54,702 nucleotides of DNA from Streptomyces bambusae (GCF_020532645.1 NZ_JAJAUZ010000051.1:1-54702), one strand, 5' to 3'. Numbered from the stretch's first letter, positions 31,785 to 40,471 are shown. The notes: generated by a model from the sequence alone, not told the origin. Numbers and translations: made by a program.

Positions 31785-32786
31785 CTATGCGGAGGTCGGC
31801 TCGGGGTCCAGTGCGGCCGGATCGCCATCGGAAGCGGAGGCGGTGGGCCCGCCCGTGGCCACCGGCTCGGCGGGAGCCGCCGCGGGCCGCGCGGTCTGCG
31901 CGACGAACGCGCCCACGAGCACCAGCGCGCCGCCGATCATCTGCGGTCCGGACAGCTGCTCGCCGAGCAGGATCCAGCCGAAGACCACGGCCGTGATGGC
32001 CTCCAGGAAGGCCACCACGCCGGCCACCTGCGGGGAGAGCCGGCGCACCGAGACCACCCCGGTGACGTACGCGAAGACGGTCGCGACCAGGACCACCCAG
32101 CCGAGCAGCGCCAGGGCGGGCACCTCGGTGCCGTTCATCGAGGCCGAGCCGCCGAGCACGTCCCAGTCCATGTTCCAGGGGCGGGCGATGGCGGTGAGGA
32201 CCAGCGCGCCGACGAGCATGCCGTACGCGATCACGCCGAGCGGGTCGGGCGCGTCCTCCTTGCCGTCGCTGCCCTGGTCGGCGAGGACGAAGTAGCAGGC
32301 CTGGCAGCAGGCGGCGGCCAGGCCGAGGAGGACGCCCAGCAGGTCGAGGTTGAGGCCCGCCCAGATCTCGACGACGAAGGCGAGGCCGGAGACGGCGAGC
32401 GCGGCGCCGCCCGCGGCGGCCCGGCTGACCGGCTTGCGCTGGACGAACCGGATGTAGCCGAGCAGCAGGGCGGGGCCGAGGTACTCCAGGAGCAGGGCCA
32501 CGCCGACCGGGATCCGGGATATGGAGGCGAAGTAGAAGGCCTGGACGCCCGCGACGGCGAGGAGGCCGAAGCCGGCGAGAAGTGCGGGGCGGCGCCGGAC
32601 CAGGGAGCGGTGTTTCCACGCCAGCGGCGACAGCACGAGGGCGGCGCCGGCCACCCTGAGCCACACCACGTGCAGCGGGTCGAGACCCGCTTCGATCAGC
32701 GGCTTCGCCGCGACACCCGAACCACCGAAAGCCAGGGCCGAGACCAACGCGAGTCCCAGTCCGGCGTTTCTCCCAGACGCTTGCAT
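31785..32786 (-). CDS. EamA/DMT transporter, RhtA-like
   Basis: A 333-residue DMT transporter with two EamA repeats. LGLALVSALAFGGSGVAAKPLIEAGLDP and VALLLEYLGPALLLGYIRFVQRKP resemble RhtA-type threonine/homoserine exporters. The tail of about 30 residues is polar and Ala/Pro-rich. Divergent from the SRPBCC gene; the second CTGAC-N5-GTCAG dyad lies between them. Confidence 0.92.
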   Translation of the reverse strand: MQASGRNAGLGLALVSALAFGGSGVAAKPLIEAGLDPLHVVWLRVAGAALVLSPLAWKHRSLVRRRPALLAGFGLLAVAGVQAFYFASISRIPVGVALLLEYLGPALLLGYIRFVQRKPVSRAAAGGAALAVSGLAFVVEIWAGLNLDLLGVLLGLAAACCQACYFVLADQGSDGKEDAPDPLGVIAYGMLVGALVLTAIARPWNMDWDVLGGSASMNGTEVPALALLGWVVLVATVFAYVTGVVSVRRLSPQVAGVVAFLEAITAVVFGWILLGEQLSGPQMIGGALVLVGAFVAQTARPAAAPAEPVATGGPTASASDGDPAALDPEPTSA

Positions 32787-32877
32787 CGGGCCATCATGAC
32801 AGCCGTCGTCAGCACCGTCATCCCCGTGACGCCTGTTGAGACGGGCACCGCGGCAGCCCCCTCCGCACCCGGCTTTT

Positions 32878-32892
32878 CTGACAGGTCGTCAG
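32878..32892. promoter_or_regulatory. CTGAC-N5-GTCAG dyad, second copy
   Basis: CTGAC-AGGTC-GTCAG lies between divergent DMT and SRPBCC genes, 64 bases before the SRPBCC ATG. Its spacing equals that of the copy at 25522-25536. Confidence 0.5.
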
Positions 32893-32956
32893 TATTGAAT
32901 GTTCCGGCCGTCCGCACTACGTTCCGCGGCACGAATCGTCGAGAAGGGGTGGTCGC

Positions 32957-33385
32957 ATGGCCGAAGTCACCGCGGAATCACGGATCGAGGCGTCCGCCGC
33001 GAAGGTCTGGTCGCAGCTGACCGACTGGAGTGCGTACGGCCGGTGGAGCCAGACCCACACGGGATTCCCGAAGGGCGGCCCGGAGGTCCTGGAGGTGGGC
33101 AGCACCTTCGAGGAGAACATGAAGATGATGGGCTTCCCGGCCGAGGTGACCTGGACGATCGAGGACCTGGAGCCGGAGCGGGTGCTCGCCATCCGCGGCA
33201 AGGGCCCGATGGGCGTGATCGTCGGCACCCGCTACACGCTCGTCCCCGACGGCGAGGCGACGACGGTCCGCATCGACGGCGAGTTCACCGGCGCGGCGGT
33301 CTCGCTGATGGCCGGCAAGCTCAAGGACTCGGCGACCGCCGCGCTCACCGAGTCGCTGCGCAAGCTCGCCGGCCTGGTCGCCTGA
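32957..33385 (+). CDS. SRPBCC (START/Bet v1-like) protein
   Basis: A 142-residue lipid-cavity protein. EVTAESRIEASAAKVWSQLTDWSAYGRWSQ is the standard N-terminus of polyketide-cyclase/CoxG-type SRPBCC proteins. Such proteins bind hydrophobic ligands or act as cyclases. Ligand unknown. GAAGGGG ribosome site precedes the ATG. It ends before a strong bidirectional hairpin. Confidence 0.88.
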   Translation: MAEVTAESRIEASAAKVWSQLTDWSAYGRWSQTHTGFPKGGPEVLEVGSTFEENMKMMGFPAEVTWTIEDLEPERVLAIRGKGPMGVIVGTRYTLVPDGEATTVRIDGEFTGAAVSLMAGKLKDSATAALTESLRKLAGLVA

Positions 33386-33415
33386 CCGGCGCACCCACCC
33401 CGTTCCACAGACGCG

Positions 33416-33449
33416 GACGGCGCCCCGCGGACCACCGCGGGGCGCCGTC
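33416..33449. terminator. Bidirectional hairpin between SRPBCC and PadR genes
   Basis: A perfect 15-bp stem (33416-33430 with 33435-33449) with an ACCA loop lies in the gap between convergent stops. Confidence 0.8.
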
Positions 33450-33470
33450 GCACGCGAGCCGCCCGGACCC

Positions 33471-34091
33471 TCAGTCCTCGTCGGCCAGGATCAGGTACAG
33501 CTTCTTGCGGGCGTCCCCGATCACGGCGACCGCCTTCTGCCGCTGCTCGGGCGAGCCGGTCTTCCAGACCTGCCCGAACGCCTCCATCAGCGCGAAGCCG
33601 GCCTGCCGGATCTCGTCCATCGACTCGCGGTCGACGCCCCGTCCGGCCTCCTCCCACGGCGCGTCCGGGCCCGACCCGGCCTCGGCACGCCCCGCCTCGG
33701 TGAGCGTGAACAGCTTCTTGCCGCCCTCGCTCGCGCTGGTGATCAGCCCCGCGTCCTCCAGCATCTGGAGGGTCGGGTAGACCGAGCCCGGGCTGGGCTT
33801 CCACACCCCGCCACTGCGCTCGCCGATCTCCTGGATCATCTCGTAGCCGTGCATCGGCCGGTCGGCGAGCAGCGCCAGGATCGACGCCCGGACGTCGCCG
33901 CGCCGGGCCCGCCGGTGCGGTCCGCCGCGGCCGCGGCCGAAGGGGCCGCCACCGCCGCCGAAGGGCGGGCCGAACGGCCCGAAGGCCGCCCGCCGGCCGT
34001 CGAAGTCGGCGCCCTGATGACCCGGCCCGCAGTGGCCGTGGCCCCGTCCGTACTCGTGCCCGTGAACCGGTCCGTGTCCATGTGAACGCAT
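33471..34091 (-). CDS. PadR family regulator with His/Gly-rich head
   Basis: A 206-residue PadR regulator. Residues 1-65 are rich in His and Gly (HGHGPVHGHEYGRGHGHCG at about 4-22), then Gly/Arg-rich. The PadR winged helix follows (ASILALLADRPMHGYEMIQE, WKPSPGSVYPTLQMLEDAGL) and a helical dimerisation tail ends the protein. The head could bind metal ions or nucleic acid; no metal role is shown by neighbours. GGAAGGAG is seven bases before the ATG. It has a good promoter overlapped by a palindrome, which suggests autoregulation. Confidence 0.9.
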   Translation of the reverse strand: MRSHGHGPVHGHEYGRGHGHCGPGHQGADFDGRRAAFGPFGPPFGGGGGPFGRGRGGPHRRARRGDVRASILALLADRPMHGYEMIQEIGERSGGVWKPSPGSVYPTLQMLEDAGLITSASEGGKKLFTLTEAGRAEAGSGPDAPWEEAGRGVDRESMDEIRQAGFALMEAFGQVWKTGSPEQRQKAVAVIGDARKKLYLILADED

Positions 34092-34183
34092 GGCTGCGCT
34101 CCTTCCGTCATCGTTTCCGTCGGTGTTCGTCATCACTGTCGCGAAACACTCACAACCGATCATCGACCGATTGCGATGTTTCA

Positions 34184-34212
34184 ACGATATATCGGTACCG
34201 CGCTCACGACAA
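34184..34212 (-). promoter_or_regulatory. Promoter of the PadR gene
   Basis: On the minus strand TTGTCG (34212-34207) and TATCGT (34189-34184) are 17 bases apart. The leader would be about 87 bases long. Confidence 0.6.
34185..34194. promoter_or_regulatory. CGATATATCG palindrome, candidate PadR operator
   Basis: A perfect 10-bp palindrome that overlaps the PadR -10. GATATATC-type sites are common in front of padR genes in streptomycetes, as I recall. Confidence 0.6.
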
Positions 34213-34234
34213 GGCCGCCCGCCCCGGATTGGCC

Positions 34235-34265
34235 TTGGCGCCCCGGCCGGCCCCCGCTCTAGGTT
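34235..34265 (+). promoter_or_regulatory. Promoter of the phzF-like gene
   Basis: TTGGCG (34235-34240) and TAGGTT (34260-34265) are 19 bases apart. TAGGTT ends six bases before the ATG, so the message should be leaderless. Confidence 0.45.
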
Positions 34266-34271
34266 CGTGAC

Positions 34272-35093
34272 ATGCGCATTCGTATCGTCGACGCCTTCAC
34301 CGACCGCCCCTTCTCCGGCAACCCGGCCGGCGTGCTCGTCCTCGACGGCTGGGAGTTCCCCGAGGCCGGCTGGCTCCAGCAGGTCGCCGCCGAGGTCAAC
34401 CTCTCCGAGACCGCCTTCGCCCACCGGCTGCCACCGGGCGGCCCCGCGGACTGGGCGCTGCGCTGGTTCACCCCGGCCACCGAGGTCGACATGTGCGGGC
34501 ACGCCACGCTGGCCACCGCGCACGTGCTCGCCACCACCGGCCTGGCGAGCGGCCGGGTCCGGTTCGCCGCCCGCTGCGGGATCCTGAGCGCCGAGGCGCA
34601 CGACGACGGCCGGCTCACCCTCGACTTCCCGACCTCGTCCCTCACCCCGGTCGAGGCCCCGCCCGCCGTGGCCGAGGCCCTCGGCGCGGAGATCCTCTCC
34701 GTGCACGACACCGCCGAGCACATCGGCGACCTGCTCGTCGAGCTCCGCGACGAGCGGACCGTCCGGGAGCTGCGCCCCGACCTGCACGCCCTGCGCGCGT
34801 ACGCCCGGCGCGGGGTGATCGTCACCGCCACCGCCGAAGACCCGGCCCGCGGCTACGACTTCGCCTCCCGCGGCTTCTTCCCGGCGTGCGGCATCGACGA
34901 GGACCCGGTCACCGGCAGCGCGCACACGGCCCTCGCCCCGTTCTGGGCGGCCCGCCTCGGCCGCACGGAACTCACCGGGCAGCAGGGTTCGGCACGCACC
35001 GGCCGGATCCGGGTCGGCCTGCGCGGCGACCGCACCCTCCTGACCGGCCGCGCCGTCACCGTCCTCGACGGCGAACTCCTCACCCGGCCGTGA
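34272..35093 (+). CDS. PhzF family isomerase/epimerase
   Basis: A 273-residue protein of the PhzF/diaminopimelate-epimerase fold. The catalytic glutamate E46 lies in NLSETAF, FSGNPAG is at 14-20, and DEDPVTGSAHTALAPFW is the phosphate-loop-like signature. PhzF itself isomerises dihydro-hydroxyanthranilate for phenazines, but no phenazine genes are present, so another small-molecule isomerisation is more likely. Divergent from padR with about 180 bases between them. Confidence 0.92.
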   Translation: MRIRIVDAFTDRPFSGNPAGVLVLDGWEFPEAGWLQQVAAEVNLSETAFAHRLPPGGPADWALRWFTPATEVDMCGHATLATAHVLATTGLASGRVRFAARCGILSAEAHDDGRLTLDFPTSSLTPVEAPPAVAEALGAEILSVHDTAEHIGDLLVELRDERTVRELRPDLHALRAYARRGVIVTATAEDPARGYDFASRGFFPACGIDEDPVTGSAHTALAPFWAARLGRTELTGQQGSARTGRIRVGLRGDRTLLTGRAVTVLDGELLTRP

Positions 35094-35106
35094 GCCGGCC
35101 GGGGGC

Positions 35107-35919
35107 TCAGTCCTTCGTCGGGGTGGGCAGCCAGCCGACGTGCCCCGCCAGCAGCGCGTAGCCGACGAAGGCGACGACGTCGAGCAGCGCGTGCGCGGCG
35201 ACCAGCGGGCCGACCCGCCCCCACCGCCGGTACAGCAGCACGAACACGGCGCCCATCACCATGTTCCCGATGAACCCGCCGATGCCCTGGTACAGGTGGT
35301 ACGAGCCGCGCAGCACCGAGCTGGCGACCAGCGCGGCCATCGGCGTCCAGCCCAGCTGCCCCAGCCGGCGCAGCAGGTAGCCGAGCACGATGACCTCTTC
35401 GACCACCGAGTTCTGCACGGCGGACAGGATCAGCACCGGGTACTTCCACCACACCTCGGGCAGCGCCTCCGGCACCACCGTCAGGTTGAAGCCGGAGGCC
35501 CGCGCGATCAGGTAGAAGGCCAGGCCGGCGCTGCCGATGCCGGCGGCGACGAGTGCCCCGTGCCCGAGGTCGGGCCACGGCCGCGACCGGTCGAAGCCGA
35601 GCGCGCGCAGCCCGCCGGCACCCTCCCGGGTCAGCAGGTGCGCCACCAGCAGGACGGGAACGAGCGCGGTCGCGATCCCGAACAGCTGCCAGGCCAGGTC
35701 CAGCCACGGCCGGCCGGGCGCGTACGAGCCGTTCAGGGTCGCCGCCTGGTCCTTGAGCCCGCCGGGCCGGGTCAGCGAACCGACGAAGCTGATCAGCGCC
35801 GACACCCCGCTGGCGCCCAGCGACAGCCCGAGCACGAGCAGCGTCTCCGACCTGAGGATTCCCCGCTCGGACCCGGCTTCGAGCGAAGATCCGACGTCCT
35901 GTCCCGGCTGTGCCCGCAC
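35107..35919 (-). CDS. CPBP family intramembrane protease-like protein
   Basis: A 270-residue membrane protein with about eight helices and the Abi/CPBP motifs. Motif 1 reads EEVIVLGYLLRR, so the Glu-Glu pair is kept but the usual Arg of EExxxR is Leu. The histidine motifs SYHLYQG and AHALLD are present. Members are Rce1-like glutamic endopeptidases or protein-export partners. GTG at 35919 has TGGAG six bases upstream; the longer frame to 36003 has no site. It faces the phzF-like gene with 13 bases between stops. Confidence 0.85.
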   Translation of the reverse strand: MRAQPGQDVGSSLEAGSERGILRSETLLVLGLSLGASGVSALISFVGSLTRPGGLKDQAATLNGSYAPGRPWLDLAWQLFGIATALVPVLLVAHLLTREGAGGLRALGFDRSRPWPDLGHGALVAAGIGSAGLAFYLIARASGFNLTVVPEALPEVWWKYPVLILSAVQNSVVEEVIVLGYLLRRLGQLGWTPMAALVASSVLRGSYHLYQGIGGFIGNMVMGAVFVLLYRRWGRVGPLVAAHALLDVVAFVGYALLAGHVGWLPTPTKD

Positions 35920-36081
35920 AACTGACTCCAGTTCAGCTTTCCCGTTCCATCCGCCCCGGCACCCCGCTAGGGTCTCGCCAGCGCGTACGAAGATCGCGCA
36001 CACGAGCGGCCCGGCGGAGCCCCGCCTCCCCCATACTGCCCGCCCGTCTCCTCATCGCGGTCCACGGAGGGCGCAACCAGC

Positions 36082-37833
36082 ATGGGACGACACCGCCTGC
36101 CCGCAGCTCCCGGCCCGGCCCGCCGCCGGCCGCGCCCCCGCACGCTGGCCGTCGCCACGGCCCTGGCCCTCGTCGGCGCGGCCGGCGCCGCCGCGGCCGC
36201 CGGGCTGCTGCCCGCCCTGGACGGGAGGTGCGCCGACGGCACCGTCCGCCTGCGGGTCGCGGCCAGCCCCGACGTGGCCCCGCTGGTCGAGGAGACCGCC
36301 GCCCGGGCCCGCGCGGACCGCGTCCTCACCGACGGCAGCTGCCTGGACGTGCGCGTCACCGCCCGCCCCTCGCACGAGGTAGCGGCGGGCCTGGCCGCCG
36401 CCGCCGACCCGGACTTCGAGGTGTGGATCCCCGACTCCGGGATCTGGGTGGAACGCGCCCGCCTCCTCCCCGACGCCGTGACCGTCACCGCATCGGGCGA
36501 GGTCGCCGCCTCCCCGGTGGTCCTGGCGGCCGCCCCCGCGGCGGCCGGCGCCCTCGGCGGGAGCGGGACGGCCCACACCTGGGCCGAACTCGCCGCGGCC
36601 GGGCTGCGCGACCCCCGGCTGCGGACCGGCGCCGCCGACCCGCTGCACAGCGCGAGCACCCTGCTGGCACTCGGCCGGATCGCCGCCTCCGCCGGCCGGC
36701 TCGGCCCCGACGGCGACGCGGTGGTGGCCGGCGCCGCCAAACAGCTCGCGCAGCGCACCTCCGCCTCCGACACCCGGGTGCTCGCCACCCTGCCCCGCAA
36801 CGGGTCGGACGCCGAGCAGACCGACCCCCGCCGCAACCAGTCGCTGATCCTTTCCGAGCAGGCCGCCTTCCGGCACCACTCCCGCCCGGGCGCCACCCCG
36901 CTCGACCTCTACTACCCGGCCGACGGGGCGCCCGTACTGGACTACCCGTACACGCTGGTCGACGAGCGGCGGCTGGACCTCACCCACAGCCGGGCCGCCC
37001 TGCGGCTGCTGCGGCTCCTCGGTGACGAGGAAGGCCGCCGGGCTCTGGCCCGGCACGGCTTCCGCGACCGGCGGGCCACGCCCACCGCCGGCGTGGTGAA
37101 GACCGCCGGGGGCAGCGACCCCCGCCACGCCGCGGCCGTGCTCGCCGAACCGCCCACCGGCCGGGAGGTGCAGCAGATCCTCGCCCTGTGGACCATCACC
37201 GTGCAGAACGCCCGGCTGCTCACCGTCGTGGACGCCTCCGGCTCCATGGGCACACAGGTCCCCGGCCATCGCGGCCGCACCCGGATGGAGATCACCCGCG
37301 ACTCCCTGCTGCAAGGACTCGCCGGCTTCACCCCGCAGGACGAGATCGGCCTGTGGACCTTCGCCACCCGCCTCGACGGCGACCGCGACCACCGCGAACT
37401 CGTCCCCGCCCGACCCCTGGGCGAGACCGCCGAGGACGGCAGCACCCGCCGGCAGCGGCTGACCGCCGCCTTCGAGGCACTGGCGCCGGTGCCGGACGGC
37501 GGCACCGGCCTGCACGACACCGTCCTCGCCGCCTACCGCGCGGGCCGGGACTCGTACGTCCCCGGCACCTTCAACGCCGTGGTCGTCGTGACCGACGGCG
37601 TCAACGAGGACCCCGGCTCACCCGACCGGGCCGCGGTCGTCGCCCGGCTCCGCGAACTCGCCGACCCGCAGCGCCCGGTACCGCTGATCGCCCTGGCCAT
37701 CGGCCCCCGCGCCGACCTCGCGGAGCTGGGGCCGATCGCCCGCGCCACCGGCGGGGCCGCCTACCGGGTGAGCGACCCCGCACAGATCCACACCGTCATC
37801 CTCAAGGCGATCACCGCCGTCGGCCGCGGCTGA
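36082..37833 (+). CDS. Exported solute-binding-like protein with C-terminal VWA domain
   Basis: A 583-residue protein. A basic head and hydrophobic segment at 20-46 form a signal anchor or signal peptide. Residues 55-360 look like a type 2 periplasmic binding domain (VRLRVAASPDVAPLVEE, DFEVWIPDSGIWVE, YPYTLVDERR). Residues 375-580 are a von Willebrand A domain whose MIDAS motif is DASGSM at 384-389, with VVVVTDGVNEDP as the later metal-binding strand. It would work outside the membrane and bind a divalent cation; its ligand is unknown. Its last 23 bases overlap the convergent GCS2 gene. Confidence 0.88.
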   Translation: MGRHRLPAAPGPARRRPRPRTLAVATALALVGAAGAAAAAGLLPALDGRCADGTVRLRVAASPDVAPLVEETAARARADRVLTDGSCLDVRVTARPSHEVAAGLAAAADPDFEVWIPDSGIWVERARLLPDAVTVTASGEVAASPVVLAAAPAAAGALGGSGTAHTWAELAAAGLRDPRLRTGAADPLHSASTLLALGRIAASAGRLGPDGDAVVAGAAKQLAQRTSASDTRVLATLPRNGSDAEQTDPRRNQSLILSEQAAFRHHSRPGATPLDLYYPADGAPVLDYPYTLVDERRLDLTHSRAALRLLRLLGDEEGRRALARHGFRDRRATPTAGVVKTAGGSDPRHAAAVLAEPPTGREVQQILALWTITVQNARLLTVVDASGSMGTQVPGHRGRTRMEITRDSLLQGLAGFTPQDEIGLWTFATRLDGDRDHRELVPARPLGETAEDGSTRRQRLTAAFEALAPVPDGGTGLHDTVLAAYRAGRDSYVPGTFNAVVVVTDGVNEDPGSPDRAAVVARLRELADPQRPVPLIALAIGPRADLAELGPIARATGGAAYRVSDPAQIHTVILKAITAVGRG

Positions 37834-39358
37834 CCGGCGCCGGCCCGGCCGGGTCCACCTCCGGCACCCCGGCCGGCCAGGTGTGCACCGGCTCGCCCCG
37901 GCGCATCAGCTCGGCGTACCGGCGGGTCAGCGCGGCCAGCGCCGCCTCCCGGGACAGCCCGGCCGCCCGTGCCCGGTGGAAGGCGTCCACCTGCCAGGTC
38001 GCCCCGTTCACCCGGCGCCGGCAGCGCTCCTCGATGATCCCGAGGTACAGGTCACGGTCGGCCGGCTCGATGCCCCAGGCATCGAGCCCGGCCGCCGCCA
38101 TCGGCAGCAGCTCGTCCAGCACCAGCCGGTCGGCCGGCACCGTCGCCAGACCACCGCCGCGCCCGCGCCGCGGCCAGCGCAGCCGGGCGTCGATCCCGTA
38201 CCGGCAGGCCGCGTCGAAGTTCGCGCCGGCCTCGGCGAACGGCATCCGCGTCCACACCGGCCGCGCCTCGTCCGCCAGCGCCCGCACCAGCCCGTAGTAG
38301 AACGCGGCGTTGGCGACGACGTCGACGACCGTGGGACCTGCCGGCAGCACCCGGTTCTCGACGCGCAGGTGCGGCACGCCGTCCGCGACCCCGTACACGG
38401 GCCTGTTCCACCGGTACACCGTGCCGTTGTGCAGCACCAGCTCCTGGAGCCGCGGCACCCCGCCCTCGTCGAGCACCCGCAGCGGCTCCTCCTCGTCGCA
38501 CAGCGGCAGCAGCGCCGGGAAGTAGCGGACGTTCTCCTCGAAGAGCTCGTACGCGGAGTCCACCCAGCGCTCCCCGAACCAGGTGCGCGGCCGCACCCCC
38601 TGGGCCTGCAGCTCGGGCGGCCGGGTGTCGGTGGCCTGCGTGAACAGCGGCGGCCGCGACTCGCGCCACAGCTCGCGGCCGAACAGGAACGGCGAGTTGG
38701 CGCCCACCGCGATCTGCACCGCCGTCACCGCCTGCGCCGCGTTCCACACCGCCGGGAACCGGCCGGGCGTGACCTGGAGGTGCAACTGCACCGACGTACA
38801 GGCGGCTTCGGGCACGATCGACGTGGTCGTGCAGGTCAGCCGCTCCACGCCCTCGATGTCGAGCGTGAAGTCCTCCCCGCGGGCGGTCACGATCTGGTCG
38901 TTCAGCAGCGTGTACCGGTCCACGTCCGAGAGGTTCGCGGACACCAGATCGGCATGGGCGATGGTCGGCAGAATGCCGATCATCACCACCCCCGCATCGA
39001 TCTCCGCGGCCTGCCGGTGGGCATAGCCCAGCCCTGCCTCCAGTTCCTCGGTGAGCTGGTCGAAAACCCGCCCCGTGATCCGGTGCGGAACAATGTTGAC
39101 CTCCAGATTGAACATCCCGAGTTCCGTTTGGAAATCCGGGCTGGCAATACGGTCGAGCACCTGCGCGTTCATCATTCTCGGCAGTCCGTCGGAACCCGCG
39201 AGATTCAGTTCGATCTCCAGCCCCATCAGATTCTTCGGGCGATCGAACCTCTTCTCCGCCAGTAGGCGCCCCAGCCCCTCCAGACACTCGTGGAGCTTCC
39301 TCCGATACCGTTGCCGATCGGACAGGTCGAAATCGCCTGCCACGACCTTCTCCCCCAT
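37811..39358 (-). CDS. Glutamate-cysteine ligase family (GCS2) protein
   Basis: A 515-residue ATP-grasp-like carboxylate-amine ligase of the GCS2 superfamily. GLEIELNLAGSDGLPRMMNA at about residue 45 is the family start motif, and GVMMIGILPT-like and QLHLQV strands follow. Members make gamma-glutamyl amides; actinobacteria use such enzymes in ergothioneine (EgtA) or unknown gamma-glutamyl chemistry. No egt genes are near. GAGGAGGG stands nine bases before the ATG. The first 90 codons have visibly lower GC than the rest. Confidence 0.85.
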   Translation of the reverse strand: MGEKVVAGDFDLSDRQRYRRKLHECLEGLGRLLAEKRFDRPKNLMGLEIELNLAGSDGLPRMMNAQVLDRIASPDFQTELGMFNLEVNIVPHRITGRVFDQLTEELEAGLGYAHRQAAEIDAGVVMIGILPTIAHADLVSANLSDVDRYTLLNDQIVTARGEDFTLDIEGVERLTCTTTSIVPEAACTSVQLHLQVTPGRFPAVWNAAQAVTAVQIAVGANSPFLFGRELWRESRPPLFTQATDTRPPELQAQGVRPRTWFGERWVDSAYELFEENVRYFPALLPLCDEEEPLRVLDEGGVPRLQELVLHNGTVYRWNRPVYGVADGVPHLRVENRVLPAGPTVVDVVANAAFYYGLVRALADEARPVWTRMPFAEAGANFDAACRYGIDARLRWPRRGRGGGLATVPADRLVLDELLPMAAAGLDAWGIEPADRDLYLGIIEERCRRRVNGATWQVDAFHRARAAGLSREAALAALTRRYAELMRRGEPVHTWPAGVPEVDPAGPAPVSRGRRR

Positions 39359-39859
39359 CGAAGCGTCCCTCCTCGACTGGGCGGCCCCCTGGATCCCCGG
39401 CCGTCGCGTTACGGTCGATGATGCCCCGCGCCGGTGATCGATAACGCCCGGGGCAGTGATCGCGCCGGGAGCGCGCGCCGGTTTGGCCGAAGGGGCGCTA
39501 CGGCATATTCCCTTTGCATGGCCCGGTCCGCACATTCCCACCGCCTGTGCCGCACCCTGATTACCAGAGCTTTCCAGCCGAGCACCCTTCAGGTAACCTC
39601 CGAGCTCAGCGCGGCAATCCCGCGTCCCTCCGACATGAAATCCACCGCGGTGGGTCCGGTATGCGTCTTGTCCGCAATGACGGGGACGGCTAGCCGAAAC
39701 ATCGCGTGAACACGTGTCGTATAAACTCGCAATCGAGGTACAGAGTCGGCGCGCGGCCACTGCCCCTCAGCCCCCCTCTGGCCCCAGAATGCGACAGCGT
39801 CGTCCGCACTCTCTGCTGTTCCCCGTTCCCCAGGTCTCCCAAGTGAGAGGCGACCCACC
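39359..39859. other. 500-bp intergenic region, no gene seen
   Basis: The GC content is lower than the surroundings. It includes an 8-bp palindrome ACACGTGT (39711-39718) and TATAAA-like sequence just after it, which could hold the promoter of the 39860 gene. A 91-codon frame at 39434-39709 has no ribosome site and no recognisable protein. Confidence 0.5.
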
Positions 39860-40456
39860 ATGCCGCTGCATGTCCCCCCGGCCCCCGCGCCTGCCCTGCG
39901 CAGCGTTCTCGCGGCACTCGGTTCACCCCTGGCCGTCCACGAGGCGCACACCCCCGCCCTGCGCGCCCTGCAGGGACCGGTGTCCGCCGAACTCCCGCTC
40001 CCCGTCCACGTCCTGGAGCGGCTGAACCTGTCGCGGGCCGCGGGCGGCAGGCCGCCCCGCACCCGGCTGTCGGGCTGGCGGTTCCTCATCCGCAGCGGCG
40101 ACCGCTTCGTGGCCGCGGCGGACACCCGCCTCACGGCGGACGGCTGGGTCTTCTCCCATTTCTTCGAAGGACCGTACGTGGCCGCCACCGAACGCGCCCT
40201 GCGGCAGGCCGAGTCCATCGGTACGCCGTACCAGCCCCGGCTGCTGTCGGTGCCCGAGCTGTACATGCTGACGCTGTGGCTGCACCGGTCCACCGGCGCC
40301 GACCCGGCCGCCGGCCTGCCGGCCCCCGCCGACCTGCTGGTCCCCCTGGCGCCCGCACCACCGGGGATCGCCGCCTACCGCCCGCATCCGGTCTCGGAAC
40401 TGCTCCCGGTGCTGACCCACCGGATCACCCCGCCGGCCCTGGCCACCCCCGCCTGA
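39860..40456 (+). CDS. Conserved actinobacterial hypothetical protein
   Basis: A 198-residue soluble protein. Regular secondary structure is suggested by SAELPLPVHVLERLNLSRAA, GWRFLIRSGDRFVAAADTR and LLSVPELYMLTLWLHR. I do not recognise a domain. A GAGAGG ribosome site precedes the ATG. It is followed by the DUF5999 gene on the same strand after about 250 bases. No function proposed. Confidence 0.65.
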   Translation: MPLHVPPAPAPALRSVLAALGSPLAVHEAHTPALRALQGPVSAELPLPVHVLERLNLSRAAGGRPPRTRLSGWRFLIRSGDRFVAAADTRLTADGWVFSHFFEGPYVAATERALRQAESIGTPYQPRLLSVPELYMLTLWLHRSTGADPAAGLPAPADLLVPLAPAPPGIAAYRPHPVSELLPVLTHRITPPALATPA

Positions 40457-40471
40457 CCACGTACGCCATTC

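Noticed and set aside
34272..35093. A phenazine biosynthesis locus around the phzF-like gene
   Set aside because: No other phz gene is present; PhzF-fold proteins are widespread without phenazines.
39434..39709. A 91-codon open frame in the gap upstream of the 39860 gene
   Set aside because: It has no ribosome site, no recognisable domain, and composition like the flanking non-coding DNA.
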